Assembly: GCF_032854445.1 (NCBI RefSeq)
Contig: NW_027018049.1
Location: 37,627-101,626, forward strand
Origin: Liolophura sinensis
Lineage: Eukaryota > Mollusca > Polyplacophora > Chitonida > Chitonidae
DNA length: 64,000 nt
Reading direction: 5' to 3'
Position 1 is the first letter of the stretch. The number at the start of each line of letters is the position of its first letter. A program made the position numbers and the translations under genes. Positions 11,033 through 24,325 of this stretch are shown one piece after another. The notes under the pieces were generated by a model. That model saw only the letters and a list, made by a program, of their open reading frames with translations. It made no database searches and had not been told where the DNA came from.

Positions 11033-12201
11033 GTGTAGAAAAACCACACCATTTGTACGTGAAAAACACAAGGTACTTGATAAGGTCTGCTGTAAAAAGT
11101 ACAACTAAACACTGACCCACATTTATAAGGTGCCAAAAGATGCGGAATTGGGCCAGGCATCGGTAGCTGTTAAAAAATTGCAAATATCCCTGGTTTCCAT
11201 GGAGTAAGAGCCGTTCCTACACACGTGATTATGATATCAATGATCATTCAATTGTCACTACAGCCAAAAGTATTGGTCGGAGAGCAACGCGGTTTGCACC
11301 ATTCGATTTCTCGTCACAAAATACGTCGGATTAGCCTCTTACCAGCAGCACTGGAACAGTTTTTCCACTTTTGCATTTTTACCTGGTCTTTTTGTTAATT
11401 GAAATCGGCTACACTGTACTCTGTACAATCGCGACTGGTCATTACTATATTCAACTTTTGACTATAAGTTATGTGCCCTTCGGTAGCCCAGAAGACCAGA
11501 AATCTTTGGGCTAAGCGCATTTAACTCACCCAGCAATTGTGTTACTTCTAAGTGCAAGACAATCTCAATGTCTTTAATTACGTGTAGAAAAACCACACCT
11601 TTTGTACATAAAAATCATAAGGTACTTGATACAGTCTGCTGTAAAAAGTACAACTGACAACAGACCCACATGAATAAGGTGCCAAAAGATGCGGAATTGG
11701 GCCAGGCATCGGCAGCTGTTGAAAAATTGCAAATTTTCCTGGTTTCCATGGAGTAAGAGCCTTTGCTGGGCACGTGATTATGACATCAATGATCATTCAA
11801 TTGTCACTACAGCCAAAAGTATTGGTCGGAGAGCAACGCGGTTTGCACCATTCGATTTCTCGTCACCAAATACGTCGGATTAGCCTCTTGTCAGCAGCAC
11901 TGGAACAATTTTTCCAATTTTGCATTTTTGCCTGGTCTTTTTGTTAATTGAAATCGGCTACACTGTACTATGTACAACCGCGACTGGTCATTACTATATT
12001 CAACTTTTGACTATATGTTATGTGCCCTTCGGTAGCCCAGAAGACGTCAAATCTTTGGGCTAAGCCCATTTAACTCACCCAGCAATTGCCTTACTTCTAA
12101 GTCGAAGACAATCTCAATGTCTTTATCTACGTGTAGAAAAACCACACCATTTGTACATGAAAAACACAAGGTACTTGATACAGTCTGCTGTAAAAAGTAC
12201 A
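11033..12201 (+). repeat. Right copy of 1.17 kb duplicated segment flanking the dimer block
   Basis: This is the partner of 6640-7810, with anchors 11,140 and 11,689. It carries the same CCTACACACGTG, GACCAGAAATC and CGTCACCAAAT variants. It follows the last dimer copy and leads into monomers at 12,238 and 12,787, the latter again of the AATAATGCGG type. The two flanking copies plus three dimers between them fit growth by unequal exchange of whole monomers. Confidence 0.8.
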
Positions 12202-14983
12202 ACTAAACACTGACCCACTTCAGTAAGGTGCCAAAAGATGCGGAATTGGGCCAGGCATCGGCAGCTGTTAAAAAATTGCAAATATGCCTGGTTTCCATGG
12301 AGTAAGAGCCGTTGCTGGGCACGTGATTATGACATCAGTGATCATTCAATTGTCACTACAGCCAAAAGTGTTGGTCGGAGAGCAACGCGGTTTGTACCAT
12401 TCGATTTCTCGTCACAAAATACGTCGGATTAGCCTCTTACCAGCAGCACTGGAACAATTTTTCCAATTTTGCATTTTTGCCTGGTCTTTTTGTTAATTGA
12501 AATCGGCTACACTGTACTATGTACCATCGCGACTGGTCATTACTATATTCAACTTTTGACTATAAGTTATGTGCCCTTCGGTAGCCCAGAAGACGTCAAA
12601 TCTTTGGGCTAAGCCCATTTAACTCACCCAGCAATTGTCTTACTTCTAAGTCCAAGACAATCTCAATGTCTTTATCTACGTGTAGAAAAACCACACCTTT
12701 TGTACATGAAAAACACAAGGTACTTGATACAGTCTGCTGTAAAAAGTACAACTGAACACTGACCCACTTCAGTAAGGTGCCAAATAATGCGGAATTGAGC
12801 CAGGCATCGGCAGCTGTTGAAAATTTGCAAATTTCCCTGGTTTCCATGGAGTAAGAGCCGTTGCTGGGCACGTGATTATGACATCAATAATCATTCAATT
12901 GTCACTACAGCCAAAAGTATTGGTCGGAGAGCAACGCGGTTTGCACCATTCGATTTCTCGTCACAAAATACATCGGATTAGCCTCTTACCAGCAGCACTG
13001 GAACAGTTTTTCCACTTTTGCATTTTTGCCTGGTGTTTTTGTTAATTGAAACCGGCTACACTGTACTATGTACAATCGCGACTGGTCATTACTATATTCA
13101 ACTTTTGACTATAAGTTATGTGCCCTTCGGTAGCCCAGAAGACCTGAAATCTTTGGGCCAAGCCCATTTAACTCACCCAGCAATTGTCTTATTTCTAAGT
13201 GCAAGACAATCTCAATGTCTTTATCTACGTGTAGAAAAACCACACCATTTGTACGTGAAAAACACAAGGTACTTGATACAGTCTGCTGTAAAAAGTACAA
13301 ATAAACACTGACCCACATTTATAAGGTGCAAAAAGATGCGGAATTGGGCCAGGCATCGGAAGCTGTTAAAAAATTGCAAATTTCCCTGGTTTCCATGGAG
13401 TAAGAGACGTTGCTGGGCACGTGATTATGACATCAATGATCATTGAATTGTCGCTACAGCCAAAAGTATTGGTCGGAGAGCAACGCGGTCTGCACCATTC
13501 GATTTCTCGTCACAAAATACGTCGGATAAGCCTCTTGTCAGCAGCACTGGAACAATTTTTCGAATTTTGCATTTTTGCCTGGTCTTTTTGTTAATTGAAA
13601 TCGGCTACACTGTACTATGTACCATCGCGACTGGTCATTACTATATACAACTTTTGACTATATGTTATGTGCCCTTCGGTAGCCCAGAAGACGTCAAATC
13701 TTTGGGCTAAGCCCATTTAACTCACCCAGCAATTGCCTTACTTCTAAGTCGAAGACAATCTCAATGTCTTTATCTACGTGTAGAAAAACCACACCATTTT
13801 TACGTGAAAAACACAAGGTACTTGATACAGTCTGCTGTAAAAAGTACAACTGAACACTGACCCACTTCAGTAAGGTACCAAAAGATGCGGAATTGGGCCA
13901 GGCATCGGCAGCTGTTGAAAAATTGCAAATTTCCCTGGTTTCCATGGGGTAAGAGCCGTTGCTGGGCACGTGATTATGACATCAATGATCATTCAATTGT
14001 CACTACAGCCAAAAGTATTGGTCGGAGAGCAACGCGGTTTGCACCATTCGATTTCTCGTCACAAAATACGTCGGATTAGCCTCTTACCAGCAGCACTGGA
14101 ACAGTTTTTCCACTTTTGCATTTTTACCTGGTCTTTTTGTTAATTGAAACCGGCTACACTGTACTCTGTACAATCGCGACTTGTCATTACTATATTCAAC
14201 TTTTGACTATAAGTTATGTGCCCTTCGGTAGCCCAGAAGACGTCAAATCTTTGAGCGAAGCCCATTTAACTCACCCAGCAATTGTCTTACTTCTAAGTCC
14301 AAGACAATCTCAATGTCTTTATCTACGTGTAGAAAAAACCACACCATTTGTACATAAAAAACACAAGGTACTTGATACAGTCTGCTGTAAAAAGTACAAC
14401 TTAACACTGACCCACATTTATAAGGTGCCAAAAGATGCGGAATTGGGCCAGGCATCGGCAGCTGTTAAAAAATTGCAAATATCCCTGGTTTCCATGGAGT
14501 AAGAGCCGTTGCTGGGCACGTGATTATGACATCAATGATCATTCAATTGTCACTACAGCCAAAAGTATTGGTCGGAGAGCAACGCGGTTTGTACCATTCG
14601 ATTTCTCGTCACAAAATACGTCGGATTAGTCTCTTACCAGCAGCACTGGAACAATTTTTGGAATTTTGCATTTTTGCCTGGTCTTTTTGTTAATTGAAAC
14701 CGGCCACACTGTACTATGTACAATCGCGACTGGTCATTACTATATTCAACTTTTGACTATAAGTTATGTGCCCTTCGGTAGCCCAGAACACGTCAAATCT
14801 TTGGGCTAAGCCCATTTAACTCACCCAGCAATTGTCTTACTTCTAAGTCGAAAACAATCTCAATGTCTTTATTTACGTGTAGAAAAACCACACCTTTTGT
14901 ACATAAAAATCACAAGGTACTTGATACAGTCTGCTGTAAAAAGTACAACTGACAACAGACCCACATGAATAAGGTGCCAAAAG

Positions 14984-15487
14984 ATGCGGAATTTAGCCAG
15001 GCATCGGCCGCAGTTGAAAATTTGCAAATTTCCCTGGTTTCCATGGAGTAAGAGCCGTTGCTACGCACGTGATTATGACATAAATGATCATTCAATTGTC
15101 GCTACAGCCAAAAGTATTGATCGGAGAGCAACGCGGATTGCACCATTCGATTTCTCGTCACAAAATACGTCGGATAAGCCTCTTACTAGTTCGACTGGAA
15201 CAGTTTTTCCACTTTTGCATTTTTGCCTGGTGTTTTTGTTAATTGAAATCGGCTACACTGTACTCTGTACAATCGCGACTGGTCATTACTATATTCAACT
15301 TTTGACTATAAGTTATGTGCCCTTCGGTAGCCCAGAAGACCTGAAATCTTTGGGCCAAGCCCATTTAACTCACCCAGCAATTGTCTTATTTCTAAGTGCA
15401 AGACAATCTCAATGTCTTTATCTACGTGTAGAAAAACCACACCATTTGTACATGAAAAACACAAGGTATTTGATAGGTCTGCTGTAA
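14984..15487 (+). other. Longest open reading frame, 167 codons; judged non-coding
   Basis: The usual forward frame from the anchor ATG ends at the TAG in GGATTAG after 64 codons. In this monomer TAG has become AAG (GGATAAG), so the frame runs on into the downstream frame and stops at codon 168. Similar joined frames of 146 codons occur at 10,675-11,115 and 42,797-43,237, where one extra T in the run before TTTTCC shifts the frame. The encoded residues resemble no family I recognise. The common one-base indels, the TGA made by the 14 bp palindrome form, and class differences that ignore codon position all argue against coding selection. This is an accident of the repeat. Confidence 0.85.
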
Positions 15488-15840
15488 AAAGTACAACTAA
15501 ACACTGACCCACATTTATAAGGTGCCAAAAGATGCGGAATTGGGCCAGGCATCGGCAGCTGTTAAAAAATTGCAAATTTCCCGGGTTTCCATGGAGTAAG
15601 AGACGTTGCTGGGCACGTGATTATGACATCAATGATCATTGAATTGTCGCTACAGCCAAAAGTATTGGTCGGAGAGCAACGCGGTTTACGCCATTCGATT
15701 TCTCGTCACAAAATACGTCGGATTAGCCTCTTACCAGCAGCACTAGAACAGTTTTTCTACTTTTGCATTTTTACCTGGTCTTTTTGTTAATTGAAATCGG
15801 CTACACTGTACTCTGTACAATCGCGACTGGTCATTACTGT

Positions 15841-15860
15841 ATTCAACTTTATTCAACTTT
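15841..15860 (+). repeat. 10 bp tandem duplication (ATTCAACTTT x2)
   Basis: ATTCAACTTT occurs twice in a row where every other monomer has it once, inside the otherwise conserved 100 bp core. It lengthens this monomer to 558 bp between anchors 15,532 and 16,091 (one base is lost elsewhere). It looks like simple replication slippage and was not propagated to other copies. Confidence 0.9.
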
Positions 15861-16639
15861 TGACTATAAGTTATGTGCCCTTCGGTAGCCCAGAAGACCT
15901 GAAATCTTTGGGCCAAGCCGATTTAACTCACCCAGCAATTGTCTTATTTCTAAGTGCCAAGACAATCTCAATGTCTTTATCTACGTGTAGAAAAACCACA
16001 CCATTTGTACGTGAAAAACACAAGGTACTTGATAAGGTCTGCTGTAAAAAGTACAACTAAACACTGACCCACATTTATAAGGTGCCAAAGATGCGGAATT
16101 GGGCCAGGCATCGGTAGCTGTTAAAAAATTGCAAATATCCCTGGTTTCCATGGAGTAAGAGCCGTTCCTACGCACGTGATTATGATATCAATGATCATTC
16201 AATTGTCACTACAGCCAAAAGTATTGGTCGGAGAGCACGCGGTTTGCACCATTCGATTTCTCGTCACAAATACGTCGGATTAGCCTCTTACCAGCAACAC
16301 TGGAACAGTTTTTCGAATTTTGCATTTTTACCTGGTCTTTTTGTTAATTGAAATCGGCTACACTGTACTCTGTACAATCGCGACTGGTCATTACTATATT
16401 CAACTTTGGGACTATAAGTTATGTGCCCTTCGGTAGCCCAGAAGACCTGAAATCTTTGGGCTAAGCCCATTTAACTCACCCAGCAATTGTGTTTCTTCTA
16501 AGTGCAAGACAATCTCAATGTCTTTAAATTACGTGTAGAAAAACCACACCTTTTGTACATAAAAATCATAAGGTACTTGATACAGTCTGCTGTAAAAAGT
16601 ACAACTGACAACAGACCCACATGAATAAGGTGCCAAAAG

Positions 16640-19600
16640 ATGCGGAATTGGGCCAGGCATTGGCAGCTGTTGAAAAATTGCAAATTTTCCTGGTTTCCAT
16701 GGAGTAAGAGCCTTTGCTGGGCACGTGATTATGACATCAATGATCATTCAATTGTCACTACAGCCAAAAGTATTGGTCGGAGAGCAACGCGGTTTGCACC
16801 ATTCGATTTCTCGTCACAAAATACGTCGGATTAGCCTCTTGTCAGCAGCACTGGAACATTTTTCGAATTTTGCATTTTTGCCTGGTCTTTTTGTTAATTG
16901 AAATCGGCTACACTGTACTCTGTACAACCGCAAACTGGTCATTACTATATTCAACTTTTGACTATATGTTATGTGCCCTTCGGTAGCCCAGAAGACGTCA
17001 AATCTTTGGGCTAAGCCCATTTAAGTCACCCAGCCAATTGCCTTACTTCTAAGTCGAAGACAATCTCATGTCTTTATCTAAGTGTAGAAAAACCACACCA
17101 TTTGTACATGAAAAACACAAGGTACTTGATACAGTCTGCTGTAAAAAGTACAACTAAACACTGACCCACATTTATAAGGTGCCAAAAGATGCGGAATTGG
17201 GCCAGGCATCGGTAGCTGTTAAAAAATTGCAAATATCCCTGGTTTCCATGGAGTAAGAGCCGTTCCTACGCACGTGATTATGATATCAATGATCATTCAA
17301 TTGTCACTACAGCCAAAAGTATTGGTCGGAGAGCAACGCGGTTTGCACCATTCGATTTCTCGTCACAAATACGTCGGATTAGCCTCTTACCAGCACCACT
17401 GGAAACAGTTTTTCCACTTTTGGCATTTTTGCCTGGTGTTTTTGTTAATTGAAATCGGCTACACTGTACTCTGTACAATCGCGACTGGTCATTACTATAT
17501 TCAACTTTTGACTATAAGTTATGTGCCCTTCGGTAGCCCAGAAGACGTCAAATCTTTGGGCTAAGAGCATTTACCTCACCCAGCAATTGTGTTACTTCTA
17601 AGGGCAGACAATCTCAATGTCTTTATCTACGTGTAGAAAAACCACACCATTTGTACGTGAAAAACACAAGGTACTTGATACAGTCTGCTGTAAAAGTACA
17701 ACTAAACACTGACCCACATTTATAAGGTGCCAAAAAAATGCGGAATTGGGCCAGGCATCGGCAGCTGTTAAAAAATTGCAAATTTCCCTGGTTTCCATGG
17801 AGTAAGAGACGTTGCTGGGCACGTGATTATGACATCAATGATCATTGAATTGTCGCTACAGCCAAAAGTATTGGTCGGAGAGCAACGCGGTTTACGCCAT
17901 TCGATTTCTCGTCACAAAATACGTCGGATTAGCCTCTTACCAGCAGCACTAGAACAGTTTTTTCCACTTTTGCATTTTTGCCTGGTCTTTTTGTTAATTG
18001 AAATCGGCTACACTGTACTCTGTACAATCGCGACTGGTCATTACTATATTCAACTTTTGACTATAAGTTATGTGCCCTTCGGTAGCCCAGAAGACCTGAA
18101 ATCTTTGGGCCAAGCCATTTAACTCACCCAGCAATTGTCTGATTCTAAGTGCAAGACAATCTCAATGTCTTTATCTACGTGTAGAAAAACCACACCATTT
18201 GTACGTGAAAAACACAAGGTACTTGATACAGTCTGCTGTAAAAAGTACAACTAAACACTGACCCACATTTATAAGGTGCCAAAAGATGCGGAATTGGGCC
18301 AGGCATCGGAAGCTGTTAAAAAATTGCAAATTTCCCTGGTTTCCATGGGGTAAGAGCCGTTGCTGGGCACGTGGATTATGACATCATGATCATTCAATTG
18401 TCACTACAGCCAAAAGTATTGGTCGGAGAGCAACGCGGTTTGCACCATTCGATTTCTCGTCACAAAATACGTCGGATTAGCCTCTTACCAGCAGCACTGG
18501 AACAGTTTTTCCACTTTGCATTTTTACCTGGTCTTTTTGTTAATTGAAATCGGCTACACTGTACTCTGTACAATCGCGACTGGTCCATTACTATATTCAA
18601 CTTTTGACTATAAGTTATGTGCCCTTCGGTAGCCCAGAAGACGTCAAATCTTTGAGCGAAGCCATTTAACTCACCCAGCAATTGTCTTACTTCTAAGTCG
18701 AAGACAATCTCAATGTCTTTATTTACGTGTAGAAAAACCACACCTTTTGTACATAAAAATCACAAGGTACTTGATACAGTCTGCTGTAAAAAGTACAACT
18801 GACAACAGACCCACATGAATAAGGTGCCAAAAGATGCGGGAATTGGGCCAGGCATCGGCAGCTGTTAAAAAATTGCAAATATCCCTGGTTTCCATGGAGT
18901 AAGAGCCGTTGCTGGGCACGTGATTATGACATCAATGATCATTCAATTGTCACTACAGCCAAAAGTGTTGGTCGGAGAGCAACGCGGTTTGCACATTCGA
19001 TTTCTCGTCACAAAATACGTCGGATTAGCCTCTACCAGCAGCACTGGAACAATTTTTCCAATTTTGCATTTTTGCCTGGTCTTTTTGTTAATTGAAATCG
19101 GCTACACTGTACTATGTACCATCGCGACTGGTCATTACTATATTCAACTTTTGACTATAAGTTATGTGCCCTTCGGTAGCCCAGAAGACGTCAAATCTTT
19201 GGGCTAAGCCCATTTAACTCACCCAGCAATTGTCTTACTTCTAAGTCCAAGACAATCTCAATGTCTTTATCTACGTGTAGAAAAACCACACCTTTTTGTA
19301 CATGAAAAACACAAGGTACTTGATACAGTCTGCTGTAAAAAGTACAACTGAACACTGACCCACTTCAGTAAGGTGCCAAATAATGCGGAATTGAGCCAGG
19401 CATCGGCAGCTGTTGAAAATTGCAAATTTCCCTGGTTTCCATGGAGTAAGAGCCGTTGCTGGGCACGTGATTATGACATCAGTGATCATTCAATTGTCAC
19501 TACAGCCAAAAGTATTGGTCGGAGAGCAAAGCGGTTTGCACCATTCGATTTCTCGTCACAAAATACGTCGGATTAGCCTCTTACCAGCAGCACTGGAACA

Positions 19601-20481
19601 GTTTTTCCACTTTTGCATTTTTGCCTGGTGTTTTTGTTAATTGAAATCGGCTACACTGTACTCTGTACAATCGCGACTGGTCATTACTATATTCAAACTT
19701 TTGACTATAAGTTATGTGCCCTTCGGTAGCCCAGAAGACCTGAAAATCTTTGGGCCAAGCCCATTTAACTCACCCAGCAATTGTCTTATTTCTAAGTGCA
19801 AGAAAATCTCAATTTCTTTATCTACGTGTAGAAAAACCACACCATTTGTACGTGAAAAACACAAGGTACTTGATACAGTCTGCTGTAAAAAGTACAACTA
19901 AACACTGACCCACATTTATAAGGTGCCAAAAGATGCGGAATTGGGCCAGGCATCGGAAGCTGTTAAAAAATTGCAAATTTCCCTGGTTTCCATGGAGTAA
20001 GAGACGTTGCTGGGCACGTGATTATGACATCAATGATCATTGAATTGTCGCTACAGCCAAAAGTATTGGTCGGAGAGCAACGCGGTTTGTACCATTCGAT
20101 TTGTCGTCACAAAATACGTCGGATTAGTCTCTTACCAGCAGCACTGGAACAATTTTGGAATTTTGCATTTTTGCCTGGTCTTTTTGTTAATTGAAAACCG
20201 GCCACACTGTACTATGTACAATCGCGACTGGTCATTACTATATTCAACTTTTGACTATAAGTTATGTGCCCTTCGATAGCCCAGAAGACGTCAAATCTTT
20301 GGGCTAAGCCCATTTAACTCACCCAGCAATTGCCTTACTTCTAAGTCGAAGACAATCTCAATGTCTTTAATTACGTGTAGAAAAACCACACCTTTTGTAC
20401 ATAAAAATCATAAGGTACTTGATACAGTCTGCTGTAAAAAGTACAACTGACAACAGACCCACATGAATAAGGTGCCAAAAG
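16640..20481 (+). repeat. Heptamer higher-order repeat, copy H0 (diverged, seven monomers)
   Basis: Anchors are at 16,640, 17,189, 17,738, 18,286, 18,834, 19,383 and 19,933. Using the types of the next copy, the order is 1, extra, 2, 3/4 fused, 5, 6, 7. The extra monomer at 17,189 is of the CCGTTCCTACGCACG type. Type 4 is missing: the monomer at 18,286 begins as type 3 (GGAAGCTG, GGGGTAAG, TTTGAGCGAAG) and continues as type 4 (AAGTCGAAG, ATTTACGTG) after a switch between 18,659 and 18,700. The block also carries many single-base indels, such as GAGCACGCGG near 16,236 (just left of the copy), AACCGCAAACTGG near 16,930 and GTGGATTATGACATCATG near 18,375. Confidence 0.8.
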
Positions 20482-23400
20482 ATGCGGAATTGGGCCAGGC
20501 ATCGGCAGCTGTTGAAAAATTGCAAATTTTCCTGGTTTCCATGGAGTAAGAGCCTTTGCTGGGCACGTGATTATGACATCAATGATCATTCAATTGTCAC
20601 TACAGCCAAAAGTATTGGTCGGAGAGCAACGCGGTTTGCACCATTCGATTTCTCGTCACCAAATACGTCGGATTAGCCTCTTGTCAGCAGCACTGGAACA
20701 GTTTTTCCTCTTATGCATTTTTGCCTGGTGTTTTTGTTAATTGAAATCGGCTACACTGTACTCTGTACAATCGCGACTGGTCATTACTATATTCAACTTT
20801 TGACTATAAGTTATGTGCCCTTCGGTAGCCCAGAAGACCTGAAATCTTTGGGCTAAGGGCATTTAACTCACCCAGCAATTGTGTTACTTCTAAGTGCAAG
20901 ACAATCTCAATGTCTTTATCTACGTGTAGAAAAACCACACCATTTGTACATGAAAAACACAAGGTACTTGATACAGTCTGCTGTAAAAAGTACAACTAAA
21001 CACTGACCCACATTTATAAGGTGCCAAAAGATGCGGAATTGGGCCAGGCATCGGCAGCTGTTAAAAAATTGCAAATTTCCCTGGTTTTCATGGAGTAAGA
21101 GACGTTGCTGGGCACGTGATTATGACATCAATGATCATTGAATTGTCGCTACAGCCAAAAGTATTGGTCGGAGAGCAACGCGGTTTACGCCATTCGATTT
21201 CTCGTCACAAAATACGTCGGATTAGCCTCTTACCAGCAGCACTAGAACAGTTTTTCCACTTTTGCATTTTTGCCTGGTCTTTTTGTTAATTGAAATCGGC
21301 TACACTGTACTCTGTACAATCGCGACTGGTCATTACTATATTCAACTTTTGACTATAAGTTATGTGCCCTTCGGTAGCCCAGAAGACCTGAAATCTTTGG
21401 GCCAAGCCCATTTAACTCACCCAGCAATTGTCTGATTTCTAAGTGCAAGACAATCTCAATGTCTTTATCTACGTGTAGAAAAACCACACCATTTGTACGT
21501 GAAAAACACAAGGTACTTGATACAGTCTGCTGTAAAAAGTACAACTAAACACTGACCCACATTTATAAGGTGCCAAAAGATGCGGAATTGGGCCAGGCAT
21601 CGGAAGCTGTTAAAAAATTGCAAATTTCCCTGGTTTCCATGGGGTAAGAGCCGTTGCTGGGCACGTGATTATGACATCAATGATCATTCAGTTGTCACTA
21701 CAGCCAAAAGTATTGGTCGGAGAGCAACGCGGTTTGCACCATTCGATTTCTCGTCACAAAATACGTCGGATTAGCCTCTTACCAGCAGCACTGGAACAGT
21801 TTTTCCACTTTTGCATTTTTGCCTGGTCTTTTTGTTAATTGAAACCGGCCACACTGTACTATGTACAATCGCGACTGGTCATTACTATATTCAACTTTTG
21901 ACTATATGTTATGTGCCCTTCGGTAGCCCAGAAGACGTCAAATCTTTGAGCGAAGCCCATTTAACTCACCCAGCAATTGTCTTATTTCTAAGTCCAAGAC
22001 AATCTCAATGTCTTTATCTACGTGTAGAAAAACCACACCATTTGTACATAAAAAACACAAGGTACTTGATACAGTCTGCTGTAAAAAGTACAACTTAACA
22101 CTGACCCACATTTATAAGGTGCCAAAAGATGCGGAATTGGGCCAGGCATCGGCAGCTGTTAAAAAATTGCAAATATCCATGGTTTCCATGGAGTAAGAGC
22201 CGTTGCTGGGCACGTGATTATGACATCAATGATCATTGAATTGTCACTACAGCCAAAAGTATTGGTCGGAGAGCAACGCGGTTTGTACCATTCGATTTCT
22301 CGTCAGAAAATACGTCGGATTAGTCTCTTACCAGCAGCACTGGAACAATTTTTGGAATTTTGCATTTTTACCTGGTCTTTTTGTTAATTGAAACCGGCCA
22401 CACTGTACTATGTACAATCGCGACTGGTCATTACTATATTCAACTTTTGACTATAAGTTATGTGCCCTTCGGTAGCCCAGAAGACGTCAAATCTTTGGGC
22501 TAAGCCCATTTAACTCACCCAGCAATTGTCTTACTTCTAAGTCGAAGACAATCTCAATGTCTTTATTTACGTGTAGAAAAACCACACCTTTTGTACATAA
22601 AAATCACAAGGTACTTGATACAGTCTGCTGTAAAAACTACAACTGACAACAGACCCACATGAATAAGGTGCCAAAAGATGCGGAATTGGGCCAGGCATCG
22701 GCAGCTGTTAAAAAATTGCAAATATCCCTGGTTTCCATGGAGTAAGAGCCGTTGCTGGGCACGTGATTATGACATCAATGATCATTCAATTGTCACTACA
22801 GCCAAAAGTGTTGGTCGGAGAGCAACGCGGTTTGCACCATTCGATTTCTCGTCACAAAATACGTCGGATTAGCCTCTTACCAGCAGCACTGGAACAATTT
22901 TTCCAATTTTGCATTTTTGCCTGGTCTTTTTGTTAATTGAAATCGGCTACACTGTACTTCGTACCATCGCGACTGGTCATTACTATATTCAACTTTTGAC
23001 TATAAGTTATGTGCCCCTTCGGTAGCCCAGAAGACGTCAAATCTTTGGGCTAAGCCCATTTAACTCACCCAGCAATTGTCTTACTTCTAAGTCCAAGACA
23101 ATCTCAATGTCTTTATCTACGTGTAGAAAAACCACACCTTTTGTACATGAAAAACACAAGGTACTTGATACAGTCTGCTGTAAAAAGTACAACTGAACAC
23201 TGACCCACTTCAGTAAGGTGCCAAATAATGCGGAATTGAGCCAGGCATCGGCAGCTGTTGAAAATTTGCAAATTTCCCTGGTTTCCATGGAGTAAGAGCC
23301 GTTGCTGGGCACGTGATTATGACATCAGTGATCATTCAATTGTCACTACAGCCAAAAGTATTGGTCGGAGAGCAAAGCGGTTTGCACCATTCGATTTCTC

Positions 23401-24325
23401 GTCACAAAATACGTCGGATTAGCCTCTTACCAGCAGCACTGGAACAGTTTTTCCACTTTTGCATTTTTGCCTGGTGTTTTTGTTAATTGAAATCGGCTAC
23501 ACTGTACTCTGTACAATCGCGACTGGTCATTACTATATTCAACTTTTGACTATAAGTTATGTGCCCTTCGGTAGCCCAGAAGACCTGAAATCTTTGGGCC
23601 AAGCCCATTTAACTCACCCAGCAATTGTCTTATTTCTAAGTGCAAGAAAATCTCAATTTCTTTATCTACGTGTAGAAAAACCACACCATTTGTACGTGAA
23701 AAACACAAGGTACTTGATACAGTCTGCTGTAAAAAGTACAACTAAACACTGACCCACATTTATAAGGTGCCAAAAGATGCAGAATTGGGCCAGGCATCGG
23801 AAGCTGTTAAAAAATTGCAAATTTCCCTGGTTTCCATGGAGTAAGAGACGTTGCTGGGCACGTGATTATGACATCAATGATCATTGAATTGTCGCTACAG
23901 CCAAAAGTATTGGTCGGAGAGCAACGCGGTTTGTACCATTCGATTTGTCGTCACAAAATACGTCGGATTAGTCTCTTACCAGCAGCACTGGAACAATTTT
24001 TGGAATTTTGCATTTTTGCCTGGTCTTTTTGTTAATTGAAACCGGCCACACTGTACTATGTACAATCGCGACTGGTCATTACTATATTCAACTTTTGACT
24101 ATAAGTTATGTGCCCTTCGATAGCCCAGAAGACGTCAAATCTTTGGGCTAAGCCCATTTAACTCACCCAGCAATTGCCTTACTTCTAAGTCGAAGACAAT
24201 CTCAATGTCTTTAATTACGTGTAGAAAAACCACACCTTTTGTACATAAAAATCATAAGGTACTTGATACAGTCTGCTGTAAAAAGTACAACTGACAACAG
24301 ACCCACATGAATAAGGTGCCAAAAG
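20482..24325 (+). repeat. Heptamer higher-order repeat, copy H1 (3844 bp)
   Basis: Anchors are at 20,482, 21,031, 21,580, 22,129, 22,678, 23,228 and 23,777. Type 1 has CCTTTGCTGG and TTTTTCCTCTTATGC; type 2 the 14 bp palindrome form and GGTTTACGCC; type 3 GGAAGCTG, GGGGTAAG and TTTGAGCGAAG; type 4 AATATCCATGG and CGTCAGAAAAT; type 5 GTGTTGGTCGG; type 6 AATAATGCGG, CAGTGATC and AAAATCTCAATTTC; type 7 GGAAGCTG, GAGACGTTGC and CTTCGATAGCC. About ten differences from H2 are visible over the full unit, including a tract near 21,830-21,910 that looks converted (CCGGCCACAC, TATATGTT). Confidence 0.92.

Larger units (their letters stand above)
12202..16639 (+). repeat. Mixed monomers between dimer block and heptamer block
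   Basis: Anchors are at 12,238, 12,787, 13,336, 13,885, 14,435, 14,984, 15,532 and 16,091. The copies at 13,885 and 14,435 match the pair at 162 and 710 and also types 3 and 4 of the heptamer. The copy at 14,984 combines GAATTTAGCC, as at 2354, with CTACGCACG and ACTAGT (15,185-15,190), as at 2903, so it looks like a recombinant monomer. The pair 15,532 and 16,091 matches the second and third members of the trimer unit at 4.0-7.3 kb. A 10 bp tandem duplication sits at 15,841-15,860. Confidence 0.82.
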
